DNA of 45,148 bases from an uncultured Christensenella sp. (GCA_910585785.1 CAJUEV010000011.1:1-45148), one strand, 5' to 3'; shown: positions 23,826-33,095, numbered from the stretch's first letter. Notes: generated from the letters alone by a model not told the origin. Made by a program: numbers and translations.

Positions 23826-25358
23826 TTACTCCCACTCGATAGTTGCGGGGGGTTTGGAAGTTATGTCGTAAACTATTCTGTTTGCGTGTTTAACCTCGTT
23901 GGTTATTCTGCTTGAAATAACTTCAAGCACTCCGTCGGGAATACGCGCCCAGTCCGCCGTCATCGCGTCCACGGACGTCACCGCGCGTATTGCTATAACG
24001 TTTTCATATGTGCGGAAGTCGCCCTGAACGCCAACCGTCTTACTGTTGGTTATTACGGTGAAGTATTGCCAAATTTTTTCGTCAAGTCCGGCTTTTGCTA
24101 TTTCTTCCCTCAAAATATAATCGCTGTCGCGTAAAGTTTCAAGTTTTTCTTTGGTGACGGCGCCCATTATGCGTATTGCAAGACCGGGACCTGGGAAAGG
24201 CTGGCGCATTACAACCGATTTGGGAAGTCCCAATTCGAAGCCGACTTTTCTTACTTCGTCCTTGAACAAATCGCGCAAGGGTTCTATAATTTCCTCAAAG
24301 TTGACTACGGAAGGCAGCCCGCCCACGTTGTGGTGCGACTTTATAACCGCGCTTTTGTCCTTTCCGCTTTCGATAACGTCGGGATAAATCGTGCCCTGAA
24401 CAAGAAAATCTACTTTTCCTATTTTCTTTGCTTCCTTTTCAAAGGTGCGTATAAACTGTTTGCCAATTATTTTGCGCTTTTTTTCAGGGTCTTTTTTGCC
24501 TTTAAGTTTTTTAATAAATATTTCGCCAGCGTCCGCCTTGATTAAATTCATTTTCAAGCCGTCTTTAAATACCGACATAACCTCGTCCGCCTCGTACTTT
24601 CTCAAAAGTCCGTGGTCAACAAAAACGCAGGTAAGGTTATCGCCTACCGCTTTATGTATAAGCACCGCCGCCACGGCGCTGTCCACGCCGCCGGACATTG
24701 CGCACAAAACCTTTTTGTCGCCTATTTTATTGCGCAAAGCGGTTATCTGATTGGCTACGAAGTTGCTCATAGTCCAGTCGCCCGCCGCGCCGCAAACTTC
24801 GTAAAGGAAGTTTTTAAGCATTTGCGAGCCGTACTGCGTATGGTTTACTTCCGGATGAAACTGTATGCCGTATATTTTGCGGCTTTCGTCGCCGAACGCG
24901 GCATACGGGCAGTTTTCCGTATGCGCAAGTTTTTTAAAGCCTTCGGGCAGAACCGTTACGGCGTCCGTGTGGCTCATCCAGCAAACCGCTTTTTCGGGTA
25001 CGTCCTTTAAAAGGGGTGATTTTTCGTAAAACGTTTCCGTCTTGCCGTATTCGGAAGTCGTCACGTGCGAAACGGCGCCGCCCAAAGTGTAAGCAATAAG
25101 TTGGCAGCCGTAGCAAAGTCCCAAAACGGGAATGCCAAGTTCAAACACGCGTTTATCTATTTTAGGGCTGCCCTCATCGTACACACTGTTGGGTCCGCCC
25201 GTAAAAATTATGCCTATGGGGTTATACTCTTTTATTTCTTCCAAAGTCATTTCGGAAGGTTTTAAATCGCAGAAAACGCCTTGTTCGCGCACGCGCCTTG
25301 CAATTAACTGATTGTATTGCCCGCCGAAATCCAAGACAAGCACTTTCTGATGGTTCAT
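23826..25358 (-). CDS. guaA: GMP synthase (glutamine-hydrolysing)
   Basis: Converts XMP to GMP using glutamine and ATP. It has 510 residues. The N-terminal class I amidotransferase has the nucleophile Cys82 in GLCYGCQ and the GIQFHPEV His/Glu pair. The ATP-pyrophosphatase P-loop SGGVDS is at 222-227, and the C-terminal dimerisation domain ends in PPATIEWE as usual. ATG 25358 follows AGGG. It lies downstream of guaB, the enzyme that supplies XMP, with an 81-nt gap holding a weak hairpin. Confidence 0.98.
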   Translation of the reverse strand: MNHQKVLVLDFGGQYNQLIARRVREQGVFCDLKPSEMTLEEIKEYNPIGIIFTGGPNSVYDEGSPKIDKRVFELGIPVLGLCYGCQLIAYTLGGAVSHVTTSEYGKTETFYEKSPLLKDVPEKAVCWMSHTDAVTVLPEGFKKLAHTENCPYAAFGDESRKIYGIQFHPEVNHTQYGSQMLKNFLYEVCGAAGDWTMSNFVANQITALRNKIGDKKVLCAMSGGVDSAVAAVLIHKAVGDNLTCVFVDHGLLRKYEADEVMSVFKDGLKMNLIKADAGEIFIKKLKGKKDPEKKRKIIGKQFIRTFEKEAKKIGKVDFLVQGTIYPDVIESGKDKSAVIKSHHNVGGLPSVVNFEEIIEPLRDLFKDEVRKVGFELGLPKSVVMRQPFPGPGLAIRIMGAVTKEKLETLRDSDYILREEIAKAGLDEKIWQYFTVITNSKTVGVQGDFRTYENVIAIRAVTSVDAMTADWARIPDGVLEVISSRITNEVKHANRIVYDITSKPPATIEWE

Positions 25359-25399
25359 ACGTTATTTTCCCTGAATTATTTTTATCCCAAACCCGTTAC

Positions 25400-25440
25400 A
25401 AATCAAAATACAAACGCGGCTTGCTCGCCGCATAAGCGTT
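25400..25440 (-). terminator. Weak hairpin after guaB
   Basis: GCGGC (25416-25420) pairs with GCCGC (25427-25431), followed on the minus strand by GTTTGTATTTTG. The T-run is broken, so termination may be partial and guaA may be co-transcribed with guaB. Confidence 0.4.
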
Positions 25441-26894
25441 TAGTTTTTGGGCGAGTAATTGGGCGCTTCTTTCGTTATAGAAATGTCGTGAGGGTGGCTT
25501 TCCGCAAGCGAAGCCGCCGTCATCTTCACAAATCTTGCGTTCTTTCTTAACTGCTCTATCGTGCCGCAGCCCGTATATCCCATACCCGCGCGCAAACCGC
25601 CGAGAAGCTGGAATATAATGTCCGCAAGCGCGCCGCGGTAGGGCACGCGCCCCTCCACGCCTTCGGGTACGAATTTTTTGGCGTTCGTCTGAAAATAGCG
25701 CTCCTTGCCGCCCTTTGCCATTGCGGGTAAAGAGCCCATTCCGCGATATGATTTAAAGCTTCTGCCCTGATAAATTTCAAGCTCGCCGGGGCTTTCGGTA
25801 GTGCCCGCAAACAGCGAGCCTATCATAACGGCGCTGCCGCCCGCCGCAATAGCCTTGACTATATCGCCCGAGTATTTTATGCCGCCGTCGGCAATTATGC
25901 GCTTGCCAAGCTTGTCCGCCTGTTCGGCACAGTCCAAAACTGCCGTCAGCTGCGGCATACCTATGCCCGCTACAATACGCGTTGTGCAGATAGAACCGGG
26001 ACCTACGCCAACTTTTACAACGTCCGCGCCCGCGTTCATCAAGTCGCGCGTTGCTTCCGCCGTGACAACGTTGCCCGCGATAAGCGGCAAATCGGGATAC
26101 GCGCTCTTTACTTTTTCAACCGCCTTCAAAATGCCGGCAGAATGTCCGTGAGCCGAGTCCATAACAACTATATCTACTTTGGATTTTAAAAGTTCGGCAA
26201 CTCTTTCAAGCACGTCGGGCGAAGCGCCTATCGCGGCGCCTGCAAGCAACCTGCCCTTTTTGTCCCTTGCGCTGTTGGGGTACTGAATTGATTTTTCTAT
26301 ATCTTTAATGGTTATCAAGCCCTTCAAATTGCCTTTTTTGTCCACTATGGGCAATTTTTCTATGCGGTGCTTGCCTAAAATCTTTTGCGCTTCCTCCAAA
26401 GATGTGCCTTCCGGCGCGGTAACAAGATTTTCCTTTGTCATTACGTTGGCAATGGGCTGGGCGAAGTTGGTTTCAAACCGCAAATCGCGGTTGGTAAGAA
26501 TGCCCACAAGTTTTCCGTCGCGGGTGATGGGCACGCCGCTTATCTTGTATTTTGCCATAAGTTCGCACGCCGCCGAAACGGGTTCTTCCGGCGACAGATG
26601 GAAAGGGTCGGTAATAACGCCGTGTTCGCTGCGTTTTACCTTGTCCACCTGCAAAGCCTGTTCTTCTATGGACATATTTTTATGAATAATACCTATACCG
26701 CCTTCCCTTGCCATTGCGATAGCCAGCTTACTTTCGGTAACGGTGTCCATTGCGGCGCTTACCAAAGGAATATTAAGGTTTATCCCCTTACAAAGAGTGG
26801 TGTGCAAATCCACGGTTGCCGGCAAAACTTCGGAAGCCGCGGGAATAAGCAAAACGTCGTCAAATGTCAACGCTTCCTTTACAATCTTGTCCAT
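25440..26894 (-). CDS. guaB: IMP dehydrogenase
   Basis: Oxidises IMP to XMP with NAD+, the rate-limiting step to guanine nucleotides. It has 484 residues from ATG 26894 (MDKIVKEALTFDDVLLIPA), preceded by AGGAG; the longer open frame to 26957 has no ribosome site. It has a paired CBS (Bateman) domain around 90-200, the GPGSICTTRIVAG loop with the catalytic Cys303, and the flap with GVEGRVPYRG. Order guaB-guaA is the normal GMP module. No purine riboswitch was found upstream. Confidence 0.98.
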   Translation of the reverse strand: MDKIVKEALTFDDVLLIPAASEVLPATVDLHTTLCKGINLNIPLVSAAMDTVTESKLAIAMAREGGIGIIHKNMSIEEQALQVDKVKRSEHGVITDPFHLSPEEPVSAACELMAKYKISGVPITRDGKLVGILTNRDLRFETNFAQPIANVMTKENLVTAPEGTSLEEAQKILGKHRIEKLPIVDKKGNLKGLITIKDIEKSIQYPNSARDKKGRLLAGAAIGASPDVLERVAELLKSKVDIVVMDSAHGHSAGILKAVEKVKSAYPDLPLIAGNVVTAEATRDLMNAGADVVKVGVGPGSICTTRIVAGIGMPQLTAVLDCAEQADKLGKRIIADGGIKYSGDIVKAIAAGGSAVMIGSLFAGTTESPGELEIYQGRSFKSYRGMGSLPAMAKGGKERYFQTNAKKFVPEGVEGRVPYRGALADIIFQLLGGLRAGMGYTGCGTIEQLRKNARFVKMTAASLAESHPHDISITKEAPNYSPKN

Positions 26895-26986
26895 TGATTT
26901 ATCTCCTGTTACATAATTAAATGTTTTAAATATAAATAAAAACTTTAAGAAATTCATCCTAAAAGTTTTAATCGGCGTGTTATTTG

Positions 26987-27403
26987 TTATTTTTTATTCA
27001 AGCGCGATTGCGCAGCCTGCAAATTTTCGGTAATAAAAGTTTTATAGTCAAGGTTAAGTTCTATGCCCCCGACTATTATAACTCCGCTTTTTTCGGCGCA
27101 AAATTCTTCAAAATCCTTATGCCCGATAAGTTTTTCGCAATATTTTACCGTCTTTTTGTCGTTCTTTGCAAGAATACTGTCTTCCGCGCAACGTCCCAAA
27201 TCTTCCACGTCGCCAGAATAAGCGTACGCGAGGGACGAATAACTTACCGCAAGCGAATAATTACCCGTATTTTCGCATATGTCAGCCATTTGGGAAGGAA
27301 AGCCTAGGCTGGCTATTCCGAAAGCGAGCAAAAGCGCGATTATTACCGCAAGCAAAGTCTTTAACGCGGTTTTAAAAACTACATCTTTCAAACCGAACAA
27401 CAC
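26987..27403 (-). CDS. Small membrane-anchored protein, function unknown
   Basis: A 138-residue protein not recognised. Residues about 10-33 (FKTALKTLLAVIIALLLAFG) form one hydrophobic helix, either a membrane anchor or an uncleaved signal. The rest is soluble with helix-rich segments containing ICENTGNYSLAVSYSSLAY, a little like a TPR/Sel1 helix pair; this is a guess. There is no in-frame ATG near the start and a stop codon precedes GTG 27403, so translation begins at GTG 27403 or TTG 27400, with no clear ribosome site. It lies 92 nt upstream of guaB on the same strand, so read-through is possible. Confidence 0.6.
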   Translation of the reverse strand: MLFGLKDVVFKTALKTLLAVIIALLLAFGIASLGFPSQMADICENTGNYSLAVSYSSLAYAYSGDVEDLGRCAEDSILAKNDKKTVKYCEKLIGHKDFEEFCAEKSGVIIVGGIELNLDYKTFITENLQAAQSRLNKK

Positions 27404-27507
27404 TCAAAAGAAAATTTTAATTATTTTATCATATACCGCAATAAAATGCAACCGTTTGAAAATAAATTTATATTCATATATTTCAAGGAAATTAATATAT
27501 TTGTAAT

Positions 27508-28170
27508 ATGAGAAAAAAGTTTTGTTTGACAATTGCCGTTATATCCGCCCTCTGCGCCTGTCTGTGCGCGTTTACCGGTTGCTTTAAAAGCGTAAACTAT
27601 CTTGATTACGTTTCGGAAAAGCGCTCCGAAATATATTTATATCAGGACGACGACACCAGCATAAAAATTTTCTGTTCGCAGAAAGAGCAGCCCTACCGCG
27701 CCGACGGTATTAAGGGCGAAATGTGCGACATTGTGGAGTTTTTTGTATTTTTGCCCAAAACTTACGAAGAAGTTTGGGTAAAAGCGGAAAGTTTTGAAGG
27801 GGAAATGAACTACCGCTCGGTTGAACGCGGATATTATCTGAGTTTCACCGCAAAGGCGTTTGAAAAGGACGCGGTGGACGTGACTTTGCAATACGGCGAA
27901 GAAACAAAAACTTACTCCGCCCTGTCCGTTAAAACCGCGGGGATTATGAGCTGCGAAAACGCCGTAAAGTGCGTTATCGAGCACGACAAAGCGCTGTTTG
28001 ATTCGCTTACTCAAAACAGAATTTTCAACGCCGAAATTTACGTGCGGCTTCTGCACGACGACGGGTGTTTTTATTACGTGGGAATTTGCGACAGAAACAA
28101 AAAAATAACGGCGTTTTTAATAGACGGCGAAAAAGGCAAAATTATAGCGACAAAAGAAATTCAGGGCTGA
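27508..28170 (+). CDS. Putative lipoprotein, function unknown
   Basis: A 220-residue protein with a lipoprotein signal: MRKK, a hydrophobic core, then CAFTGCFKS, giving lipid attachment at the Cys of FTGC (about residue 26). The mature part has alternating charged and hydrophobic strands and looks beta-rich; no known domain was recognised. ATG 27508 is the first in-frame ATG; the AAGGAA about 20 nt upstream is too far to be a good ribosome site. The gene stands alone, divergent from the membrane protein ending at 27403, and is followed by a strong terminator. Its last 40 residues (FYYVGICDRNKKITAFLIDG) resemble small secreted beta-hairpin repeats. Confidence 0.75.
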   Translation: MRKKFCLTIAVISALCACLCAFTGCFKSVNYLDYVSEKRSEIYLYQDDDTSIKIFCSQKEQPYRADGIKGEMCDIVEFFVFLPKTYEEVWVKAESFEGEMNYRSVERGYYLSFTAKAFEKDAVDVTLQYGEETKTYSALSVKTAGIMSCENAVKCVIEHDKALFDSLTQNRIFNAEIYVRLLHDDGCFYYVGICDRNKKITAFLIDGEKGKIIATKEIQG

Positions 28171-28220
28171 TACCCTTTGACCGATTTTAAAACATAAAAT
28201 TTTTATAAAGACAAAACGGC

Positions 28221-28258
28221 GCGGGAGCGGACTTAAAATTTAAGTCCGCTCCCGCTTT
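28221..28258. terminator. Bidirectional terminator between lipoprotein and GNAT genes
   Basis: A perfect 17-bp stem (28221-28237 and 28239-28255, single-base loop centre) followed by TTTACG on the plus strand. It lies between convergent genes. Confidence 0.8.
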
Positions 28259-28277
28259 ACGCAAAAATATATAAATT

Positions 28278-28793
28278 TTACTTCAAAATTTTTTCAAAGG
28301 CTATTCTTTGCGTGCCGTCCCGCATAAGGGTGATTACTCCGCACTCCGTAAACCCCTGCGCTTTCAAAAGTCCGCGCATAGGCGCGTTTTTTTCGTGAGT
28401 GTCCATACGCACGCTCTTGCATTTGCGCGCTTTGGCTATTTCGTTGCCGGCTACGTTTACTATAAATTTCGCCGCGCCCCGTCCGCGGTAACTTTCTGCC
28501 GTAGCCACCCTGTGAACGGCAAGATATTTGCCCCCGCCAAACCACGCGCCGTCTATTTCGTCGTAGTCCCTGTCATAACCCAGCACCGAAAAAACGCCCG
28601 CAATTTCGCCGTTTTCGGCAGTCACGGCATACAATACGCCCCCTGCTATGCCCCATTTAACGTCCGTTTCGTCAGGAAAACCTTTGGGCCACTGCGGGTT
28701 GCCGTTAGCTTCCATAAACGCCTGCGCGGACTCGTATATACGCATAATTTCAGCCAAATCTTGCTTTTTAGCCTGTCGGTAAAAATACTTCAT
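28278..28793 (-). CDS. GNAT-family N-acetyltransferase
   Basis: A 171-residue acetyl-CoA-dependent transferase. The acetyl-CoA loop is seen as HRVATAESYRGRGAAKFIVN (motif A), followed by the KSVRMDTHEKNAPMRGLLKAQGF segment typical of the family. The substrate cannot be read. It starts 3 nt after hemW ends, and AAGG within the hemW tail serves as ribosome site, so it is the last gene of the lepA-MGMT-hemW-GNAT run. Confidence 0.9.
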   Translation of the reverse strand: MKYFYRQAKKQDLAEIMRIYESAQAFMEANGNPQWPKGFPDETDVKWGIAGGVLYAVTAENGEIAGVFSVLGYDRDYDEIDGAWFGGGKYLAVHRVATAESYRGRGAAKFIVNVAGNEIAKARKCKSVRMDTHEKNAPMRGLLKAQGFTECGVITLMRDGTQRIAFEKILK

Positions 28794-28795
28794 TT

Positions 28796-29914
28796 TTAAA
28801 CCTTCGCATTAAGGTATTCTATGATTATACTATTCTGAACAAACAGAAATTCGTCCCTGATTTTAAACCGGTCTTCCGAAACTTCGACATAGTCCGCGGT
28901 CTTTTTGTACGCTTCCGCGTATTTCGTCAAGAAATCGCAACCGAAAAGGCGCGCAAATTCCGTAAGATTAAGCCCTTCGGCAGTGCGCAAAGCAAGCATA
29001 ATATACTCCTCCTCCGCGCCGTCCGCGTCGACTTCCTCTCTGTTTATTACGGGAAAACGGTTTGAAAGAATACATTTGAAATACTCGTCCAAATCGAAGG
29101 TGTTTGTCGTCCTTACGTTATTTATGCAGGAAGACGCAGCCACGCCGAACCCGATATATTCGCCCCTTTTCCAATAATTAAGGTTGTGGCGGCTTTGCTT
29201 GCCTTTTTTGCAGAAGTTTGAAACTTCATACCTTTCGTAGCCCAACGAGCGCAACACTTTAAGCCCAGCCGCATACAAATCGGCAACCTCGTCCGCGGAA
29301 GGCAGTTCTCCGTTAAGATAGTCGGTATAAATGGGCGTTCCGTCCTCGGGGGTAAGCGCATACATAGAAATGTGGCTTGCTCCCGCTTCCGCCGCCGTCC
29401 TTATTGAAAACTCAACGTCCGCGGCGGTTTGGTTTTTAAGTCCTATCATAACGTCGGTGCTGAAATTTTTGCCTTTTAAAAGTTTTGCGCAGTTTAAAAA
29501 ATCTTTTAAATTATGAATTCTGCCAATGTCTTCAAGCTGCGCGTCCACCGCCGTTTGCAAGCCCACCGAATAGCGGTTTACGCCGCATTTTTCGTATAAG
29601 GCAATCTTTCCCGCGCTGACCGTGCCGGGGTTTATTTCTATTGTAATTTCCGCCAAAGGACTTAAATTGAAGTGCTTTTTAGCCGCGGCGACAAGCATAG
29701 CAATGTATTTTTCGTCTATTACAGACGGCGTTCCACCGCCTATATACAGCGTTTCAAACGAATAATCTTTAAGTTCGGGCGCGCGCATAGCCATTTCGCG
29801 ATAAACGCAAGCCATATAACTTTCGGCGTAGCATAACTTATCGGGAAAGGAAGTAAAGTCGCAATACGTGCACTTCGATTTGCAAAAAGGTATATGAACG
29901 TAAATACCCGCCAT
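28796..29914 (-). CDS. hemW: HemW-like radical SAM protein
   Basis: Radical SAM protein of 372 residues. HemW is a heme chaperone; older annotations call it anaerobic coproporphyrinogen oxidase. The iron-sulphur cluster motif CxxxCxxC is at Cys11, Cys15 and Cys18 (PFCKSKCTYCDF), followed by YIGGGTPS, EINPGT, GVNRYSVGLQ and the C-terminal GxGxxAxS (GFGVAASS). True HemN has an extra N-terminal part and a further Cys; this short form fits HemW. ATG 29914 follows AAGGAG. The lepA-hemW association is a common gene order in bacteria. Confidence 0.9.
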   Translation of the reverse strand: MAGIYVHIPFCKSKCTYCDFTSFPDKLCYAESYMACVYREMAMRAPELKDYSFETLYIGGGTPSVIDEKYIAMLVAAAKKHFNLSPLAEITIEINPGTVSAGKIALYEKCGVNRYSVGLQTAVDAQLEDIGRIHNLKDFLNCAKLLKGKNFSTDVMIGLKNQTAADVEFSIRTAAEAGASHISMYALTPEDGTPIYTDYLNGELPSADEVADLYAAGLKVLRSLGYERYEVSNFCKKGKQSRHNLNYWKRGEYIGFGVAASSCINNVRTTNTFDLDEYFKCILSNRFPVINREEVDADGAEEEYIMLALRTAEGLNLTEFARLFGCDFLTKYAEAYKKTADYVEVSEDRFKIRDEFLFVQNSIIIEYLNAKV

Positions 29915-29989
29915 AAGAAACTCCTTAAAAAATTTTTGCCCGCGCCTATTAGCAAACAGCCGATTAACAGCCTTTTAAAAAACAGCGTT

Positions 29990-30307
29990 TTATTTCAAAA
30001 AAACAAAGCGGTACTTTTTCAGATTTATCTTAAAATCTTCTGAAACTTCCACTCCCTCCGCTTCAAGCATTGCTTTTTGCACTTCCGGTCCGCCGAAAGC
30101 GAAGCCCGTGCACACGCTTCCGCTTGAAAACACAACGCGGTGGCAGGGAATAATTCCCGGTTGAGGATTACAGTGCAACGCCCAGCCAACCTGACGGGCG
30201 CAGCGCGGCGCGCCTATCGCTTTTGCAACGTCGCCGTACGTTGTAACCTTGCCCGCGGGCACCGTTTTTACTAATTGGTAAACTCTTTCAAAAAATCCGC
30301 TTTCCAT
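29990..30307 (-). CDS. MGMT-domain (O6-alkylguanine-DNA alkyltransferase-like) protein
   Basis: A 105-residue protein consisting of only the DNA-binding alkyltransferase domain: VPAGKVTTYGDVAKAIG, RQVGWALHCNP and the active-site PCHRVV. The Cys of PCHR is present, so it differs from alkyltransferase-like (ATL) proteins in which it is replaced, usually by Trp. The start is taken as ATG 30307 (MESGFFERVYQLV), which matches the usual family N-terminus; an open frame extends upstream to the lepA stop but has no family match. The ribosome site (GGAA) is weak. It lies between lepA and hemW. Confidence 0.85.
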   Translation of the reverse strand: MESGFFERVYQLVKTVPAGKVTTYGDVAKAIGAPRCARQVGWALHCNPQPGIIPCHRVVFSSGSVCTGFAFGGPEVQKAMLEAEGVEVSEDFKINLKKYRFVFLK

Positions 30308-30445
30308 AATTTCCACGCATATTTGTCCGCGCGCATATCGTAGCGCGCACATATTCAAAGCGGCGCACTTCAACCGAGCCGCAAGCGTTTTTTGCCGCAT
30401 ATCAGCGCAAAAACACTTGTTAAACAAAGCATATGCGCGGGGCAA

Positions 30446-32251
30446 TCAATCTTTGTTGGTTTTCAAAATTTGCATAAACACTTCGCTGGGCACTTCCACG
30501 TTGCCTATCTGGCGCATACGCTTTTTGCCCTCTTTCTGCTTTTCAAGAAGTTTTTTCTTCCTTGTGATGTCGCCGCCGTAGCACTTTGCAAGCACGTCCT
30601 TGCGCACCGCTTTCACCGTTTCTCTCGCAATAATTTTGCCGCCAATCGCCGCCTGAACAGGCACCTCGAAAAGTTGTCTGGGTATTGCTTCCTTCAAATT
30701 TTCGCAAAGCATTCTTCCGCGCGCGTAGGCGGAATCTTCGTGGACTATCATAGAAAGCGCGTCGCAAACGTCGCCGTTAAGCATAATGTCAAGTTTTACA
30801 AGCTTGCTCCTCTCGTAGCCAATCAACTCGTAGTCGAAGCTGGCGTAACCGCGCGTACGCGACTTAATCTGGTCGAAAAAGTCGAAAATAATTTCGTTTA
30901 ACGGCAAATGATATTCAAGCTGAACCCTGCTTTTGTCAAGATACGTCATTCCCAGAAAAACCCCGCGCTTTTCGCGACAAAGGTCCATTATCTGCCCCAG
31001 ATAGTCGGGCGGGGAATATATATCCGCTTTAACTATCGGCTCCTCCATATGCTCTATTTCGGAAACGGGCGGCAGGTGAGAAGGATTGTCCACAAAAATT
31101 TCTTCACCGTCCGTTTTAATTACTTTGTAACTTACGGAAGGCGCGGTGGTTATAATTTCAAGCCCGAATTCCCTTTCTATTCTCTCCTGCATAATTTCCA
31201 TATGCAGCAAGCCCAAAAAGCCGCAGCGGAAGCCGAAGCCCAGCGCCACCGAACTGTCCGCCTCGAATATAAGCGAAGCGTCGTTTAACTGCAACTTTAA
31301 AATTGCGTCCTTTAAATCGTTGAATTTGCTGCCGTCAAGCGGATAAATACCGCAAAACACCACGCTTTGTACTTTTTTATAACCGGGTAAAGGCTCGCCC
31401 GCGGGTTGGTCCGCATTCATAACGGTATCACCCACGGCAACGTCCTGAATGGATTTGATAGACGCCGCAATATACCCTACTTCACCGGCGGAAAGCCCGT
31501 TTTTTGCGGTAAGATTGGGGCTGAACACACCCGTTTCAACCACCTCGTAAATTTTGTCCGAGCGAAACGTTTTTATTCTGTCCCCCGCCTTTACGGCGCC
31601 CTGCTTTATGCGCACAAATAAAATAACGCCCTTGTAATTGTCGTAATAACTGTCGAAAATAAGCGCCTTCAAAGGTGCGGTTTCGTCGCCTTCGGGCGCG
31701 GGGAAGGCGGTGACAATCGCTTCCAAAACGTCGTCTATGCCAATTCCTTCCTTTGCGGAAACAAGGGGCGCGTTTGAAGCGTCCAGTCCTATTACTTCCT
31801 CTATTTCCGCCTTAGCCTCGTCGGGGCGCGCGCTGGGCAAATCAATCTTGTTTATTACGGGCAAAATTTCAAGATTGTTTTCCAGGGCAAGGTAAACGTT
31901 TGCAAGTGTTTGCGCTTCAACCCCCTGCGAAGCGTCGACTATTAAAATGGCGCCCTCGCACGCGGCAAGCGAACGCGAAACTTCGTAAGTAAAGTCCACG
32001 TGACCGGGAGTGTCTATAAGATTAAACTCGTACTCCTCGCCGTTTTTCGCCTTATAAAACATTCTTACGGGCGTAAGTTTTATGGTTATTCCGCGCTCCC
32101 TTTCAATATCCATAGAGTCCAGCAGCTGCGCTTCCATATCCCTTTCCGAAACCTGTCCGGTGCGCTCCATAAGTCTGTCCGCCAAAGTAGATTTGCCGTG
32201 GTCTATGTGCGCTATTATACAAAAATTACGTATATTTGACTTTTTGCCCAT
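30446..32251 (-). CDS. lepA: Elongation factor 4 (LepA)
   Basis: A ribosome-binding GTPase with EF-G-like domains and a unique C-terminal domain. It has 601 residues, the normal length. The P-loop is HIDHGKST (15-22), followed by RGITIK, DTPGHVDF (G3) and NKIDL (G4). The C-terminal part ends with KKLLEKQKEGKKRMRQIGNVEVPSEVF, the usual LepA end. ATG 32251 follows AAGGCGG. It is the first gene of a run that continues with an MGMT-domain protein, hemW and a GNAT gene. Confidence 0.97.
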   Translation of the reverse strand: MGKKSNIRNFCIIAHIDHGKSTLADRLMERTGQVSERDMEAQLLDSMDIERERGITIKLTPVRMFYKAKNGEEYEFNLIDTPGHVDFTYEVSRSLAACEGAILIVDASQGVEAQTLANVYLALENNLEILPVINKIDLPSARPDEAKAEIEEVIGLDASNAPLVSAKEGIGIDDVLEAIVTAFPAPEGDETAPLKALIFDSYYDNYKGVILFVRIKQGAVKAGDRIKTFRSDKIYEVVETGVFSPNLTAKNGLSAGEVGYIAASIKSIQDVAVGDTVMNADQPAGEPLPGYKKVQSVVFCGIYPLDGSKFNDLKDAILKLQLNDASLIFEADSSVALGFGFRCGFLGLLHMEIMQERIEREFGLEIITTAPSVSYKVIKTDGEEIFVDNPSHLPPVSEIEHMEEPIVKADIYSPPDYLGQIMDLCREKRGVFLGMTYLDKSRVQLEYHLPLNEIIFDFFDQIKSRTRGYASFDYELIGYERSKLVKLDIMLNGDVCDALSMIVHEDSAYARGRMLCENLKEAIPRQLFEVPVQAAIGGKIIARETVKAVRKDVLAKCYGGDITRKKKLLEKQKEGKKRMRQIGNVEVPSEVFMQILKTNKD

Positions 32252-32277
32252 TTAAGCCGCCTTGATTTTTTTATTTA

Positions 32278-32306
32278 ATTATATTAAAAACGACAAAAAT
32301 AATCAA
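32278..32306 (-). promoter_or_regulatory. Promoter of lepA
   Basis: Minus-strand -35 TTGATT (32306-32301), 17-nt spacer, -10 TATAAT (32283-32278). Confidence 0.75.
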
Positions 32307-32331
32307 CAAAAAACGGAGCGATAAAGCGCAC

Positions 32332-32345
32332 TTCCCATAGAGAAT
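32332..32345. repeat. Short repeat TTCCCATAGAGAAT, copy 1
   Basis: Near-identical (13 of 14) and in the same direction as 33246-33259. Each copy is almost palindromic (TTCCC-ATA-GGGAA in copy 2). The two copies bracket the DUF1349 gene. Origin unknown; could be operator copies or traces of an insertion. Confidence 0.4.
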
Positions 32346-32378
32346 CCAAAAAAGGCTTACACTTTCAAACAATGAAAG

Positions 32379-32409
32379 AAAGCTTTCGAACAAAATGTTT
32401 GAAAGCTTT
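32379..32409 (-). terminator. Terminator-like hairpin after the DUF1349 gene
   Basis: A 14-bp stem with one mismatch (32379-32392 and 32396-32409) is followed on the minus strand by CTTTCATTG. CTTTCAAACA at 32362-32371 can pair instead with TGTTTGAAAG in the same stem, so an alternative fold exists. Confidence 0.5.
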
Positions 32410-32452
32410 AAACTACAAATTATTTAGAAATATAACTGAAATTTACTGTTAG

Positions 32453-33058
32453 TTAATCTTCGGGCAACTGCCCGTTATGCGCATACCATTGACATTCCAT
32501 AATTTGCATATTACTAAACGTTGCCTTAAAAGAAGAATCTTCCGGACTGCACGCATAAATACCAAAACGAATCGTTTCTTTACCATTCCACATATGGCAT
32601 ATACGCATTTGCTTAAAATTTATACCATCCGTAGAACACTCGATACAATAATCATCCTCCCTGCGGCTAAACCGATACCACATTGATTTTACCGAAGCGT
32701 CGATGACTGTTGTAGCCCAGTCGGAATAGCCCATATTTGTCACTACGCTGCCAAGATGCTGAAATTGCTCGTTTTCATATTCAATTGAACCTTTAATCCA
32801 GTTTTCACTATCCAGATACATTACAATACCGCATTGGTCAAAGCGTTTTTTTGACTCGAATTCAGTTTTAACAATAAACGAGAAATACTTTTCGTCTGTG
32901 GATATTTGCAAAACCGGCGCGTTGTCATTTCTGAAATGATAATATGTTCGTTGCCATAAATCGGTATGAGGTGCCGTTATAATTTCAACCTTATCCGAAG
33001 TAACTTTGTAGTCTTTGGGTTCTCGCGTCCACTTCATTGCTTTAATATCAATTTTCAT
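32453..33058 (-). CDS. DUF1349-like protein (concanavalin-fold, REP1-like)
   Basis: A 201-residue soluble protein with the DUF1349 pattern: an N-terminal W-rich strand (DLWQRTYYHFRNDNAPVL), FIVKTEFESKKRFDQCGIVMY, ENWIKGSIEYENEQFQHLGSVVTN, YSDWATT and a C-terminal RFGIYACSP. The fold is a jelly-roll like those of carbohydrate-binding proteins; the function of bacterial members is not known. ATG 33058 follows GGAG. Base use is more A+T-rich than in neighbouring genes, which fits recent acquisition. Its promoter and leader match those of the broken GNAT gene at 33466 in inverted orientation. Confidence 0.8.
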   Translation of the reverse strand: MKIDIKAMKWTREPKDYKVTSDKVEIITAPHTDLWQRTYYHFRNDNAPVLQISTDEKYFSFIVKTEFESKKRFDQCGIVMYLDSENWIKGSIEYENEQFQHLGSVVTNMGYSDWATTVIDASVKSMWYRFSRREDDYCIECSTDGINFKQMRICHMWNGKETIRFGIYACSPEDSSFKATFSNMQIMECQWYAHNGQLPED

Positions 33059-33095
33059 AATATTTCTCCGCTAAATTACTGTTTATAGTACAGAC

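Noticed and set aside
26895..26990. Purine or other riboswitch ahead of guaB
   Set aside because: The region is short and AT-rich with no recognisable aptamer core.
26987..27403. Sel1/TPR repeat protein
   Set aside because: Only one weak helix pair resembles such repeats; not enough to name the family.
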